Source: JBEKCP01 sp050014815 (GTDB lineage: Bacteria; Planctomycetota; Planctomycetia; Pirellulales; Thermoguttaceae). From it: 5,105 nucleotides of DNA. Shown here in pieces: positions 1-5,096 of this stretch. The stretch covers positions 1 to 5,105 of the forward strand of contig JBEKCP010000443.1 in NCBI GenBank assembly GCA_050014815.1, read 5' to 3'. How positions within the stretch are numbered: the stretch's first letter is position 1; every line of letters begins with the position of its first letter. The translations under genes were made by a program, and so were the position numbers. The notes under the pieces are model-generated. The model ran no database searches, was not told where the DNA came from, and saw nothing but the letters and a program-made list of their open reading frames with translations.

Positions 1-7
1 CCCCCTG

Positions 8-30
8 CCCCTCTCCCAAAGGGAGAGGGG
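8..30. repeat. Perfect 10-bp hairpin (CCCCTCTCCC / GGGAGAGGGG, AAA loop)
   Basis: Positions 8-17 and 21-30 are exact reverse complements separated by AAA. The hairpin starts 17 bases past the stop codon of the minus-strand gene at 47, so it may help end that transcript. It is followed on the minus strand by GGCAGGGGG rather than a T run, so it is not a textbook intrinsic terminator. Palindromes of the CCCTCTCCC...GGGAGAGGG type are, from memory, common dispersed intergenic repeats in GC-rich bacteria, so a repeat element is an equally good reading. Confidence 0.6.
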
Positions 31-46
31 AGCCTGACGGCCGCCC

Positions 47-1372
47 CTACGGTTTCGCGGTGTTCTCGGCCTTGGGCGGGTCCGTGACGAAGGAGGCCAC
101 GAGCCGCGCCTTCTCCTCGTCGAGCGAAATCGGCAGCGGCACGTAGGCCGTCAGCGCCACGATCCGCCGCTTCTGGTCGGCGACTTGAGGCGTGTTGGCG
201 TCGACGGGGTGCGACTGGAGTTTCTCCTTGCCGCCCTGGACGCTGTGCAGCGACGCCTCGAGCTTCTCCAACCGTCCGGTCTCCTGCTTCCAGCGGCGGT
301 CCAGGTCGCGGCGCTGACGGCCGAGCGACTGCTGCTCCGACACGAGCGCGGCGGCGCGGCGATCGAGGTCCATGAGCGCCGCCGCCCGGGCGTTCCGCTG
401 GATCTGCCATGCGGCCACTTGCCCGAGATACCACTGCCGCTGGTTGGGATCCTGCTCGCGGCCGGCCAGGGCGAGGAACTGCCCGATCTGGGCGTCGATC
501 GCGCCAAGGTCCTGCCGTGCGGCGACGGCTTGCGACCCCACGGTGCCGAGATCCTGCGCGAGTTGCCGCTCGCCGGAGCGGATCTTCTCCAGGTCAGAGT
601 TGAGCGTCTTCTGGAGGTCCTCCACGCGGGTCTTCTCGGCGTCGGTCCTGGCGGCCAGATCGTCGGCCTGGCGGTCGAGGTCGGAGAGGACGTGCCGGCG
701 GGTCTTTTCGCCGGTTTCCTTGGCGGCCGTGGCCGTCATTTCGGTCTCCTCGCCCAGCGCAACGAACTGGCGAAGGACCGCCTTGCGGCCGGTCTCGAAG
801 GCCGTGCGGCGGGCCTCGCCCAACTGCGAGAACAGGCGCTCGACGCACGCGGCGCGGGCCGTCTGATCCACGTGGCCCTCGACAGGCCCTTCCAGGAAGC
901 CGCACATGCGGCCCAACTGGCCGGCCAGGTCCAATGCCTGCGCCTGGGCATCAGGCCCGGCCTTCTCCGCGGGAAGCCGCTCCGCCAGTTGCGGCATCTC
1001 GACCATCGCCCGGCCGTAGTCCTTCAAGAGGATCCCGAGCCAGATCCGCAGCTCCCGGGCAGAGAGGTTCCCGGGGTCCGCTCGAATGACCTGGTCGAGC
1101 AGACTGATGGCCTCGGCGTACCGATACTGCCGCACCTCGATCAACGCATAGGCGTAGGGAATCCGCGGCTCGGCGGCGGCAAGCGGCGCCAGGCGGTCGT
1201 AGCGGCGCTGGGCCTCGACCCGGGCATCGACCGTGCGAGGCCAGCCCTTCTCCAGAAGCCGCTCGACCCGGGCCCCCAGCGGCCGGTCGGTGGACTGGGC
1301 CATCGCGGCGACCGATAGGCCCGCGCCAACCATCCCCAGCATGACCACGATCGGCCGGCGGAAGCGGAACAT
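47..1372 (-). CDS. Exported TPR/coiled-coil protein of unknown function
   Basis: A 441-residue protein that I cannot assign to a named family. The start at 1372 is chosen because GAGGAGG lies 8 bases upstream and because it places a signal peptide at the very N-terminus: basic MFRFRR, a hydrophobic stretch to about residue 22, then an AMA|QS cleavage site after residue 25. An upstream in-frame ATG at 1420 would add 16 unsupported residues ahead of the ribosome site. Residues about 53-135 are helical and TPR-like (AYALIEVRQYRYAEAISLLD, then RADPGNLSARELRIWLG). Residues about 205-385 are rich in E, K, R, Q and A with heptad character and form a long coiled coil with a central break near the QDPNQRQWYL segment. 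Only two cysteines (157, 176) are visible, and there is no lipobox, transmembrane helix after the signal, or catalytic motif. The protein is probably periplasmic or cell-surface and a scaffold or binding partner. It stops at TAG (47-49) and is transcribed away from the M16 protease gene. The gene is confident; its role is unknown. Confidence 0.85.
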   Translation of the reverse strand: MFRFRRPIVVMLGMVGAGLSVAAMAQSTDRPLGARVERLLEKGWPRTVDARVEAQRRYDRLAPLAAAEPRIPYAYALIEVRQYRYAEAISLLDQVIRADPGNLSARELRIWLGILLKDYGRAMVEMPQLAERLPAEKAGPDAQAQALDLAGQLGRMCGFLEGPVEGHVDQTARAACVERLFSQLGEARRTAFETGRKAVLRQFVALGEETEMTATAAKETGEKTRRHVLSDLDRQADDLAARTDAEKTRVEDLQKTLNSDLEKIRSGERQLAQDLGTVGSQAVAARQDLGAIDAQIGQFLALAGREQDPNQRQWYLGQVAAWQIQRNARAAALMDLDRRAAALVSEQQSLGRQRRDLDRRWKQETGRLEKLEASLHSVQGGKEKLQSHPVDANTPQVADQKRRIVALTAYVPLPISLDEEKARLVASFVTDPPKAENTAKP

Positions 1373-1380
1373 GCAGACTG

Positions 1381-1387
1381 CCTCCTC
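1381..1387 (-). promoter_or_regulatory. Shine-Dalgarno site GAGGAGG for the TPR/coiled-coil gene
   Basis: On the minus strand GAGGAGG is followed by CAGTCTGC and then ATG (1372-1370), a spacing of 8 bases. This site fixes the start at 1372 rather than at the upstream ATG at 1420, which would place the ribosome site inside the coding region. Confidence 0.75.
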
Positions 1388-1391
1388 TTTC

Positions 1392-1420
1392 ACTGTAGCA
1401 GGAATCGAAGATCCGGGCAA
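1392..1420 (-). promoter_or_regulatory. Candidate sigma-70-like promoter for the TPR/coiled-coil gene
   Basis: On the minus strand TTGCCC (1420-1415) lies 17 bases before TACAGT (1397-1392), which is preceded by TGC, giving an extended -10 pattern TGnTACAGT. Both hexamers match the consensus at 4 of 6 positions. Transcription would start near 1385, leaving a very short leader that would trim the first base or so of the Shine-Dalgarno site. That is awkward, so the call is tentative. Confidence 0.25.
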
Positions 1421-1452
1421 GGAATCTTACCCAGTAGGAATCTTACCCAGTA
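1421..1452. repeat. Two tandem copies of a 16-bp sequence (GGAATCTTACCCAGTA)
   Basis: Positions 1421-1436 and 1437-1452 are identical, and the next base (G, 1453) begins a third copy that is not continued. The pair abuts the candidate -35 box of the minus-strand gene at 1415-1420. The hexamer GGAATC appears once more at 1401-1406. A tandem direct repeat beside a promoter could be a two-site operator, or simply a short duplication. Confidence 0.7.
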
Positions 1453-1467
1453 GCCCGGAAAGCGGGC
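1453..1467. repeat. Small hairpin GCCCG-GAAAG-CGGGC
   Basis: Positions 1453-1457 and 1463-1467 are perfect reverse complements around a five-base loop. The hairpin sits exactly between the 16-bp duplication and the left arm of the large inverted repeat, so it may be part of that element's boundary. On its own a 5-bp stem is weak evidence. Confidence 0.4.
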
Positions 1468-1581
1468 AATCACGAAAGCCCGAAAGGACGAAAGCCCGAA
1501 AAACAAGGGGGATTCATCGAATGCACTCAGATCGCTTCATTGACTTTTTTCGAGTTTTCGTTCTTTCGGGGTTTCGTGATT
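1468..1581. repeat. Large imperfect inverted-repeat element with octamer-structured arms
   Basis: The left arm (1468-1503) and the right arm (1546-1581, read in reverse complement) match at 32 of 36 positions. Two of the four differences would be G-U pairs in a plus-strand RNA, so 34 of 36 positions could pair. Each arm is a run of four 8-base units beginning CGAAA: left at 1473, 1481, 1489 and 1497 (CGAAAGCC, CGAAAGGA, CGAAAGCC, CGAAAAAC), right as CGAAACCC, CGAAAGAA, CGAAAACT, CGAAAAAA on the minus strand. The 42-base centre (1504-1545) holds no gene. The element lies between two divergent genes. It could be a mobile-element relic (MITE- or REP-like), a bidirectional transcription stop, or a structured leader of the protease mRNA. 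Confidence 0.7.
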
Positions 1582-1641
1582 CCTTTCCTCCGCTTGAAAA
1601 CGACGGTACACTTATGCGAAAGGCGTTCCTCGTTCGGTCCC

Positions 1642-1647
1642 AAGGAG
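1642..1647 (+). promoter_or_regulatory. Shine-Dalgarno site AAGGAG for the M16 protease
   Basis: AAGGAG is followed by TCTCGA and then ATG at 1654, a spacing of 6 bases. It decides the start: the reading frame is open upstream to 1540, but that stretch runs through the right arm of the inverted repeat and gives an un-protease-like N-terminus. Confidence 0.75.
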
Positions 1648-1653
1648 TCTCGA

Positions 1654-4161
1654 ATGCTGTTGATGGCCATGACAATTTCTGCCGCTGTTCTGACCGCCGC
1701 CCCTGAAACGCGCCGCATCCCCGAGTTGCGGTTCGAGAAGTACACGCTGCCCAACGGCCTGGACGTGATCCTGCACGAAGATCATTCGACGCCCATTGTG
1801 GGGGTGAACGTCTGGTATCACGTCGGTTCGAAGGACGAGCGGCCCGGCCGCACCGGCTTCGCCCACCTCTTCGAGCACATGATGTTCCAAGGCGCGAAGC
1901 ACTACGACAAGAACTACATGACGCCGATCCAGTCGGTGGGCGGCCGCCTGAACGGCTCCACGGCGATGGACCGCACGGACTACTGGGAGACGGTTCCCTC
2001 GAACTACCTCGCGCTGGCCTTGTGGATGGAGTCGGACCGCATGGGCTTCCTCCTGCCGGCCATGACCCGGAAGAAGCTCGACAACCAGCGGGACGTCGTC
2101 AAGAACGAGCGGCGGCAGAGCTACGAGAACCGGCCGTATGGACTGGTCCACGAGGTGATCCTGGCCGCGATGTATCCACCCGATTTCGCCTATAGCTGGC
2201 CCACCATCGGCTCGATGAAGGACGTGACGGAGGCCTCTCGCGAGGACATCGCCGACTTCTTCCGCCGGTACTACAACGCGGGCAACGCCAGCCTGTGCAT
2301 CGCCGGCGACTTCAAGCCCGAGGAGGCCAAGCTGCTGGTGGCCAAGTATTTCGGCCCCTTGCCGGCCGGCCCGAAGGTCGTACACCCCCGGCCGTCGACG
2401 CCGGGGATGGCCGCCGAGAAACGGATCCGCATGACGGACCGCGTAGGACTGGCGCGACTGTATATGGTCTGGCCCACGCCGCGGCAGTACACCCAGGAGG
2501 ACGCGGAATTGGACGTGCTGGCCCACGTGCTGGCCGGCAGCAAGGTCTCGCGGCTCTACGAGTCGCTGGTGCGCCAGCGGCAGATCGCCCAGGACGTGCA
2601 GGCGAGCCAATCCGGGGAGGAGTTGACCGGCGATTTTTCGATCGTCGTCACGGCCCGGCCGGGCCACGCCCTCGAAGAGCTCGATGCCGCCACGGCCGAC
2701 GAGCTCCGCCGTCTCCAGTCCGAGCCGCCCACGCCCGAGGAGGTCGCCCGGGCGATCAATTCGTTCGAGTCGCACCTGGTCCGGGCCCTCGAGCCGATCA
2801 GCGAGTTTGGCGGCCGGGCCGACCGGCTCAATATGTACAATGTGATGACGGGCGATCCGGGCTACATGCAGAAAGACTTTGCCCGCTACGGCAAAGTCAC
2901 GCCCGAGGCGGTCCGCCAGGCGGCCGCGAAGTTCCTGGGCAAGGGCCGCGTCGTGGTCGAGGTGCTGCCCGGCAAGGAATTGACGATCACGCCCGACCCC
3001 CGCGAGGCGGCCGATCAGGCCCGCGACGAAATGGCCAAGCACCTGCCGCCGCCCGCGGTGCTGCCGGAGGCCGTGGTCGACGATTCGGGCCGCGGGCCGC
3101 TGCCCGGCGGGGGCCAGGAGCCCACCTTCCACTCGCCGGCGATCCAGCGGGCCCGCCTCTCGACGGGGACCGAGGTGCTCCTGGTCGAGAAGCACGATCT
3201 GCCGTTGGTGACCCTACATCTGGCCTTTCGCGCCGGGCGGGGCGCGGACCCCCGCTTCCTGCCGGGACTGGCCGAAATGACGGCCGCCGTCTGGGACGAG
3301 GGCACCGAGCGCCGCTCGGCCGAGCAGATCGCCACCGAGCTGACCGACATCGGCGCCACGCTCTCGGTCAGTTGCGACTGGGATACCACCACGGCGCGGC
3401 TCTTCACGCTGAAACGCCACCTGGCGAAAGCCCTGGACGTCTACGCCGACGTGCTCCGCCACCCGGCCTTCCCCGAGGCGGAGTTCCACCGGCAGCGGGT
3501 CCTCACCCTGGGACGTCTGGCCCAGATCCGCAACGAGCCCCTGATGCTGGCCCCCCTGGCCGTCAACGAGCTGCTTTATGGCCCAGAGCATCCCTACGGC
3601 CATCCGGCATGGGGCAACCCCGCCGTGCTCCAGCAGTTCACGCGGGACAACTTGCACTCCTTCTACCAGGGATACATGCACCCGGACGGGGCCGGACTGA
3701 TCGCCGTGGGCGACATCACCATGGCGGAGCTGAAGCAGGCCCTCGAAGGCGTTGTAGGCGGCTGGACCGCGGAGGCTACGGCCCCGATGGCCGCGCCCTA
3801 CGTGCCGCCCGCCAAGCCGACCTCGCTCGTCCTGGTCGACAAGCCGGGGGCGGCCCAGTCGGTCATCGACGTGGGTCTGGTGGGCACGGATCGAAAATCG
3901 CCCGACTACTTCCCCGCGCTCGTGATGAACATGGCCTTCGGCGGCCAGTTCTCCAGCCGTCTGAACCTGAACCTCCGCGAGCAGAAGGGCTACACCTACG
4001 GCGCGCGGAGCATGTTCGAGTGGCGGGTCCGCCAGCCGGGACCGTTCGTGGCGACCGCCAGCGTCCAGACGGCGGTCACCGCCCCCGCCCTCGCCGAGTT
4101 CCTCAAGGAGTTGGAAGGAATGGTCGGCCCACGGCCCGTCGACGCCAGGGAGTTGGATTAG
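1654..4161 (+). CDS. Secreted M16 (insulinase/pitrilysin-type) zinc metalloprotease, cut short by stop codons
   Basis: M16 enzymes are zinc peptidases that enclose and cut peptides between two homologous halves. The product here is 835 residues. A short hydrophobic N-terminus (MLLMAMTISAAVLTAA, then PE) looks like a signal peptide, though it lacks the usual leading positive charge. The catalytic half follows: family motif RFEKYTLPNGLDVILHEDHS (27-46), inverted zinc motif HLFEH (H71, E74, H75), and third ligand E152 in NERRQSYENRPYG, exactly 76 residues after H75 as in the pitrilysin pattern. Residues about 185-435 are the first inactive-domain region. After a proline/glycine-rich linker (about 464-490) comes the second half, which lacks HXXEH (GLAEMTAAVWDEG in its place), as is normal. 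It keeps the R775/Y780 motif LREQKGYTYG. The frame meets TAG (4159-4161) then TGA immediately after ELD. The next ~104 codons in the same frame encode the missing end of the family, so the gene is probably disrupted or wrongly assembled. The zinc site is intact, but the last domain lacks its final helices and strand, so activity is doubtful as read. Confidence 0.92.
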   Translation: MLLMAMTISAAVLTAAPETRRIPELRFEKYTLPNGLDVILHEDHSTPIVGVNVWYHVGSKDERPGRTGFAHLFEHMMFQGAKHYDKNYMTPIQSVGGRLNGSTAMDRTDYWETVPSNYLALALWMESDRMGFLLPAMTRKKLDNQRDVVKNERRQSYENRPYGLVHEVILAAMYPPDFAYSWPTIGSMKDVTEASREDIADFFRRYYNAGNASLCIAGDFKPEEAKLLVAKYFGPLPAGPKVVHPRPSTPGMAAEKRIRMTDRVGLARLYMVWPTPRQYTQEDAELDVLAHVLAGSKVSRLYESLVRQRQIAQDVQASQSGEELTGDFSIVVTARPGHALEELDAATADELRRLQSEPPTPEEVARAINSFESHLVRALEPISEFGGRADRLNMYNVMTGDPGYMQKDFARYGKVTPEAVRQAAAKFLGKGRVVVEVLPGKELTITPDPREAADQARDEMAKHLPPPAVLPEAVVDDSGRGPLPGGGQEPTFHSPAIQRARLSTGTEVLLVEKHDLPLVTLHLAFRAGRGADPRFLPGLAEMTAAVWDEGTERRSAEQIATELTDIGATLSVSCDWDTTTARLFTLKRHLAKALDVYADVLRHPAFPEAEFHRQRVLTLGRLAQIRNEPLMLAPLAVNELLYGPEHPYGHPAWGNPAVLQQFTRDNLHSFYQGYMHPDGAGLIAVGDITMAELKQALEGVVGGWTAEATAPMAAPYVPPAKPTSLVLVDKPGAAQSVIDVGLVGTDRKSPDYFPALVMNMAFGGQFSSRLNLNLREQKGYTYGARSMFEWRVRQPGPFVATASVQTAVTAPALAEFLKELEGMVGPRPVDARELD

Positions 4162-4164
4162 TGA
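4159..4164 (+). other. Tandem in-frame stop codons TAG TGA interrupting the M16 gene
   Basis: The frame reads gag-ttg-gat-TAG-TGA-cag-aag-tac-gta-act-cgc-ggt, that is ELD**QKYVTRG. Family members usually have ELD followed by seven residues and then RG, so the overall spacing is preserved although two codons are stops. Reading one missing base before 4159 and one extra base at 4170 would give ELDxVTEYVTRG, which also keeps that spacing. That reconstruction is inference. Confidence 0.85.
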
Positions 4165-4221
4165 CAGAAGTACGTAACTCGCGGTTACGCCGCCGGCTTC
4201 GAGACGCCCACGCAGATCGCC

Positions 4222-4476
4222 ATGCAGTTGGAAACGCTCTTCACCTATCAACTGCCCGACGATTATTTCAACACGGTGGTGCCCGGCGTGAGGGCGGTAA
4301 CGGCCGACGACGTGGTGCGCGTGGCCAAGAAGTACCTGGACCTGGATCGGCTCTCGATCGTCGTGGTTGGCGATCGGAAGGCGGTCGAGCCGGAGCTTCG
4401 CAAGCTGCCCGTGGGCAAGAAGCTGACCCCTATGCAGTTCGACGACGATCTCCGCCTGGTGCCGGCGAAAGAGTGA
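4222..4476 (+). CDS. C-terminal fragment of the M16 protease, downstream of the double stop
   Basis: This 84-residue frame is the same reading frame as the protease gene. The homology really begins just after the stops at 4165 (QKYVTRGYAAGFETPTQIA) and runs to TGA at 4474-4476. The segment FETPTQIAMQLETLFTYQLPDDYFNTVVPGVRAVTADDVVRVAKKYLDLDRLSIVVVGD is the typical end of a paired M16 protein. The ATG at 4222 has no Shine-Dalgarno sequence before it and falls inside the homologous region, so separate translation is unlikely. It is best read as the detached tail of the gene at 1654 (a pseudogene portion or the result of a sequence error). The joined span 1654-4476 would be about 940 residues, a usual length for two-half M16 proteins. 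Confidence 0.65.
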   Translation: MQLETLFTYQLPDDYFNTVVPGVRAVTADDVVRVAKKYLDLDRLSIVVVGDRKAVEPELRKLPVGKKLTPMQFDDDLRLVPAKE

Positions 4477-4578
4477 CGCCCTCTTGCCCATTCTTCCAGG
4501 ATTTCCCACCCCACGTCTGCCCGGCCTCTTTCTAACGCTATACTAACACTCTTCTGACATCCAGATTCTTTCTGTGTC

Positions 4579-4602
4579 GGGGGATTGCCAGGGGGATTGC
4601 CC
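4579..4602. repeat. Two tandem copies of GGGGGATTGCC(A/C)
   Basis: GGGGGATTGCCA (4579-4590) is followed directly by GGGGGATTGCCC (4591-4602), 11 of 12 bases identical. The pair lies in the gap upstream of the small gene. GGGGGATT also occurs at 1507-1514 in the centre of the large inverted repeat. Function unknown. Confidence 0.6.
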
Positions 4603-4725
4603 GGGAGTCTGGCGAGCCCTACCATGACACTGTCGTCCATCGAATCGTGACCAACCGAGTCGGGCCTGGAAAGGACTTGGCCTCGCAACTGGGCGTGTGC
4701 GTGGAACGAATCCGTCGAACACGTC

Positions 4726-4734
4726 AGGGGGTGA
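4726..4734 (+). promoter_or_regulatory. Shine-Dalgarno site AGGGGGTGA for the small gene
   Basis: AGGGGGTGA differs from the ideal AGGAGGTGA by one base and lies 6 bases before GTG at 4741. The last three bases (TGA, 4732-4734) are also a stop in the small gene's own frame, so no earlier start is possible and GTG 4741 is the only start supported by a ribosome site. Confidence 0.7.
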
Positions 4735-4740
4735 GCTGCC

Positions 4741-5001
4741 GTGACGGAACAAATCATTGCGAATCCGCCGGAGTCCGTAGTCACATCCATCGACAAGATG
4801 AACATCCAAGAAGGGGACCAATTACTGGTCAATCTGGCCCCGTTCATCGGATCAGTGCGACGCAGCAAGGAAGCGATCCCTTGCAGGGTTGTTGCAGTCG
4901 ATGGCCCCCACGTCGAAATCAGAACGGACTTCCCTTACCGTGAGTTGTCCTTACGGGTTCAAAGGACTTGGATTGACGGAAGAGGGAGAGCGGAGGGATG
5001 A
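4741..5001 (+). CDS. Small hypothetical protein, 86 residues, GTG start
   Basis: I do not recognise this protein. It starts at GTG with a strong ribosome site; an in-frame stop at 4732-4734 rules out extension, and the next internal ATG (residue 20) has no ribosome site. The sequence has no signal peptide, membrane helix or metal-binding motif, and a single cysteine (48). Residues about 22-80 alternate hydrophobic strands and turns (EGDQLLVNLAPFIG, then IPCRVVAVDGPHVEIRTDFP, then LSLRVQRTWIDG), which suggests a small beta barrel of the SH3/KOW sort, possibly binding nucleic acid or a partner protein; that fold guess is inference. The last six residues (RGRAEG) come from a purine-rich stretch and may be unstructured. 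The codon use is less GC-biased than in the protease gene. Its stop codon overlaps the base of a hairpin. It appears to be transcribed alone. Confidence 0.72.
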   Translation: MTEQIIANPPESVVTSIDKMNIQEGDQLLVNLAPFIGSVRRSKEAIPCRVVAVDGPHVEIRTDFPYRELSLRVQRTWIDGRGRAEG

Positions 5002-5028
5002 AGGCGGAAACGCGCACGTTTTCGCTTT
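5001..5028 (+). terminator. Hairpin directly after the small gene, possible terminator
   Basis: Positions 5001-5012 pair with 5017-5028 around the loop CGCA: 12 pairs, two of them G-U. The stem begins at the last base of the TGA stop codon. It is followed by a pyrimidine-only tract (CC and TT alternating) rather than a pure U run, so termination efficiency is uncertain. The right arm also contains CTTTCG, related to the octamer units of the inverted repeat at 1468-1581. Confidence 0.45.
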
Positions 5029-5096
5029 CGTCCTTCCTCCTTCCTCCTTCCTCCTTCCTCCTTCCTCCTTCCTCCTTTCTCCTTTCTCCTTTCTCC
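5027..5096. repeat. Heptamer tandem repeat (TTCCTCC)n then (TTTCTCC)n
   Basis: Ten consecutive 7-base units: one divergent unit TTCGTCC (5027-5033), six perfect TTCCTCC (5034-5075) and three perfect TTTCTCC (5076-5096), followed by the degenerate TTCTCTTCC to the end of the window. From 5031 on, the plus strand is entirely pyrimidine and the minus strand entirely purine (GGAGGAA units). Seven is not a multiple of three, so it is unlikely to be coding. Such simple repeats vary by slippage, and this one may continue beyond the window. Confidence 0.9.

Larger units (their letters stand above)
4477..4740. other. Intergenic region without a convincing gene
   Basis: These 264 bases separate the protease tail from the small gene. 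They contain a pyrimidine-rich start, an isolated TATACT at 4539-4544, a tandem 12-base repeat (4579-4602) and a weak five-base inverted repeat GCCAG/CTGGC (4587-4591, 4609-4613). No T-run terminator was found. A frame through 4680-4743 resembles a helix-turn-helix segment but has no supported start and is treated as a possible relic only. Confidence 0.5.

Noticed and set aside
185..1318. Long plus-strand open frame opposite the TPR/coiled-coil gene
   Set aside because: It is a GC-rich antisense shadow with low-complexity L/R/G/A content, no ribosome site and no signal or domain. The minus frame has a signal peptide, ribosome site and coherent helices.
1468..1581. CRISPR array
   Set aside because: The repeats are 8-base units without spacers and are arranged as an inverted pair; no cas genes are present.
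1594..1618. TTGAAA with a following TATGCG as a promoter for the M16 gene
   Set aside because: The spacing is only 13 bases, and the better -10 match TACACT (1608-1613) has no -35 partner at 16-18 bases.
1540..1653. N-terminal extension of the M16 protein to a TTG at 1540
   Set aside because: It passes through the right arm of the inverted repeat, has no ribosome site and would bury the signal peptide. ATG 1654 has AAGGAG at good spacing.
1612..3195. Long minus-strand open frame opposite the M16 gene
   Set aside because: Antisense shadow: His/Arg/Gly/Leu-rich composition without domains, against an unmistakable M16 protein on the plus strand.
4159..4164. Programmed readthrough or selenocysteine/pyrrolysine recoding at the double stop
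   Set aside because: Two different stops in a row, no recognised recoding structure seen, and the position is not a catalytic site in the family. Mutation or sequence error is simpler.
3214..4509. Minus-strand open frame opposite the second half of the M16 gene
   Set aside because: Same shadow pattern; no ribosome site or recognisable motif.
2295..4535. Plus-strand frame of 746 codons overlapping the M16 gene
   Set aside because: Out-of-phase reading of the protease gene, dominated by R/G/A/P. It does read through the double stop, but only because it is in another phase.
4539..4544. TATACT as a -10 box for the small gene
   Set aside because: A good hexamer, but no -35-like sequence 16-18 bases upstream, and the leader would be nearly 200 bases. 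Kept only as a note.
4624..4650. Eight-codon leader peptide (MTLSSIES)
   Set aside because: No ribosome site, no attenuator-like codon run, and no linked hairpin pair was found.
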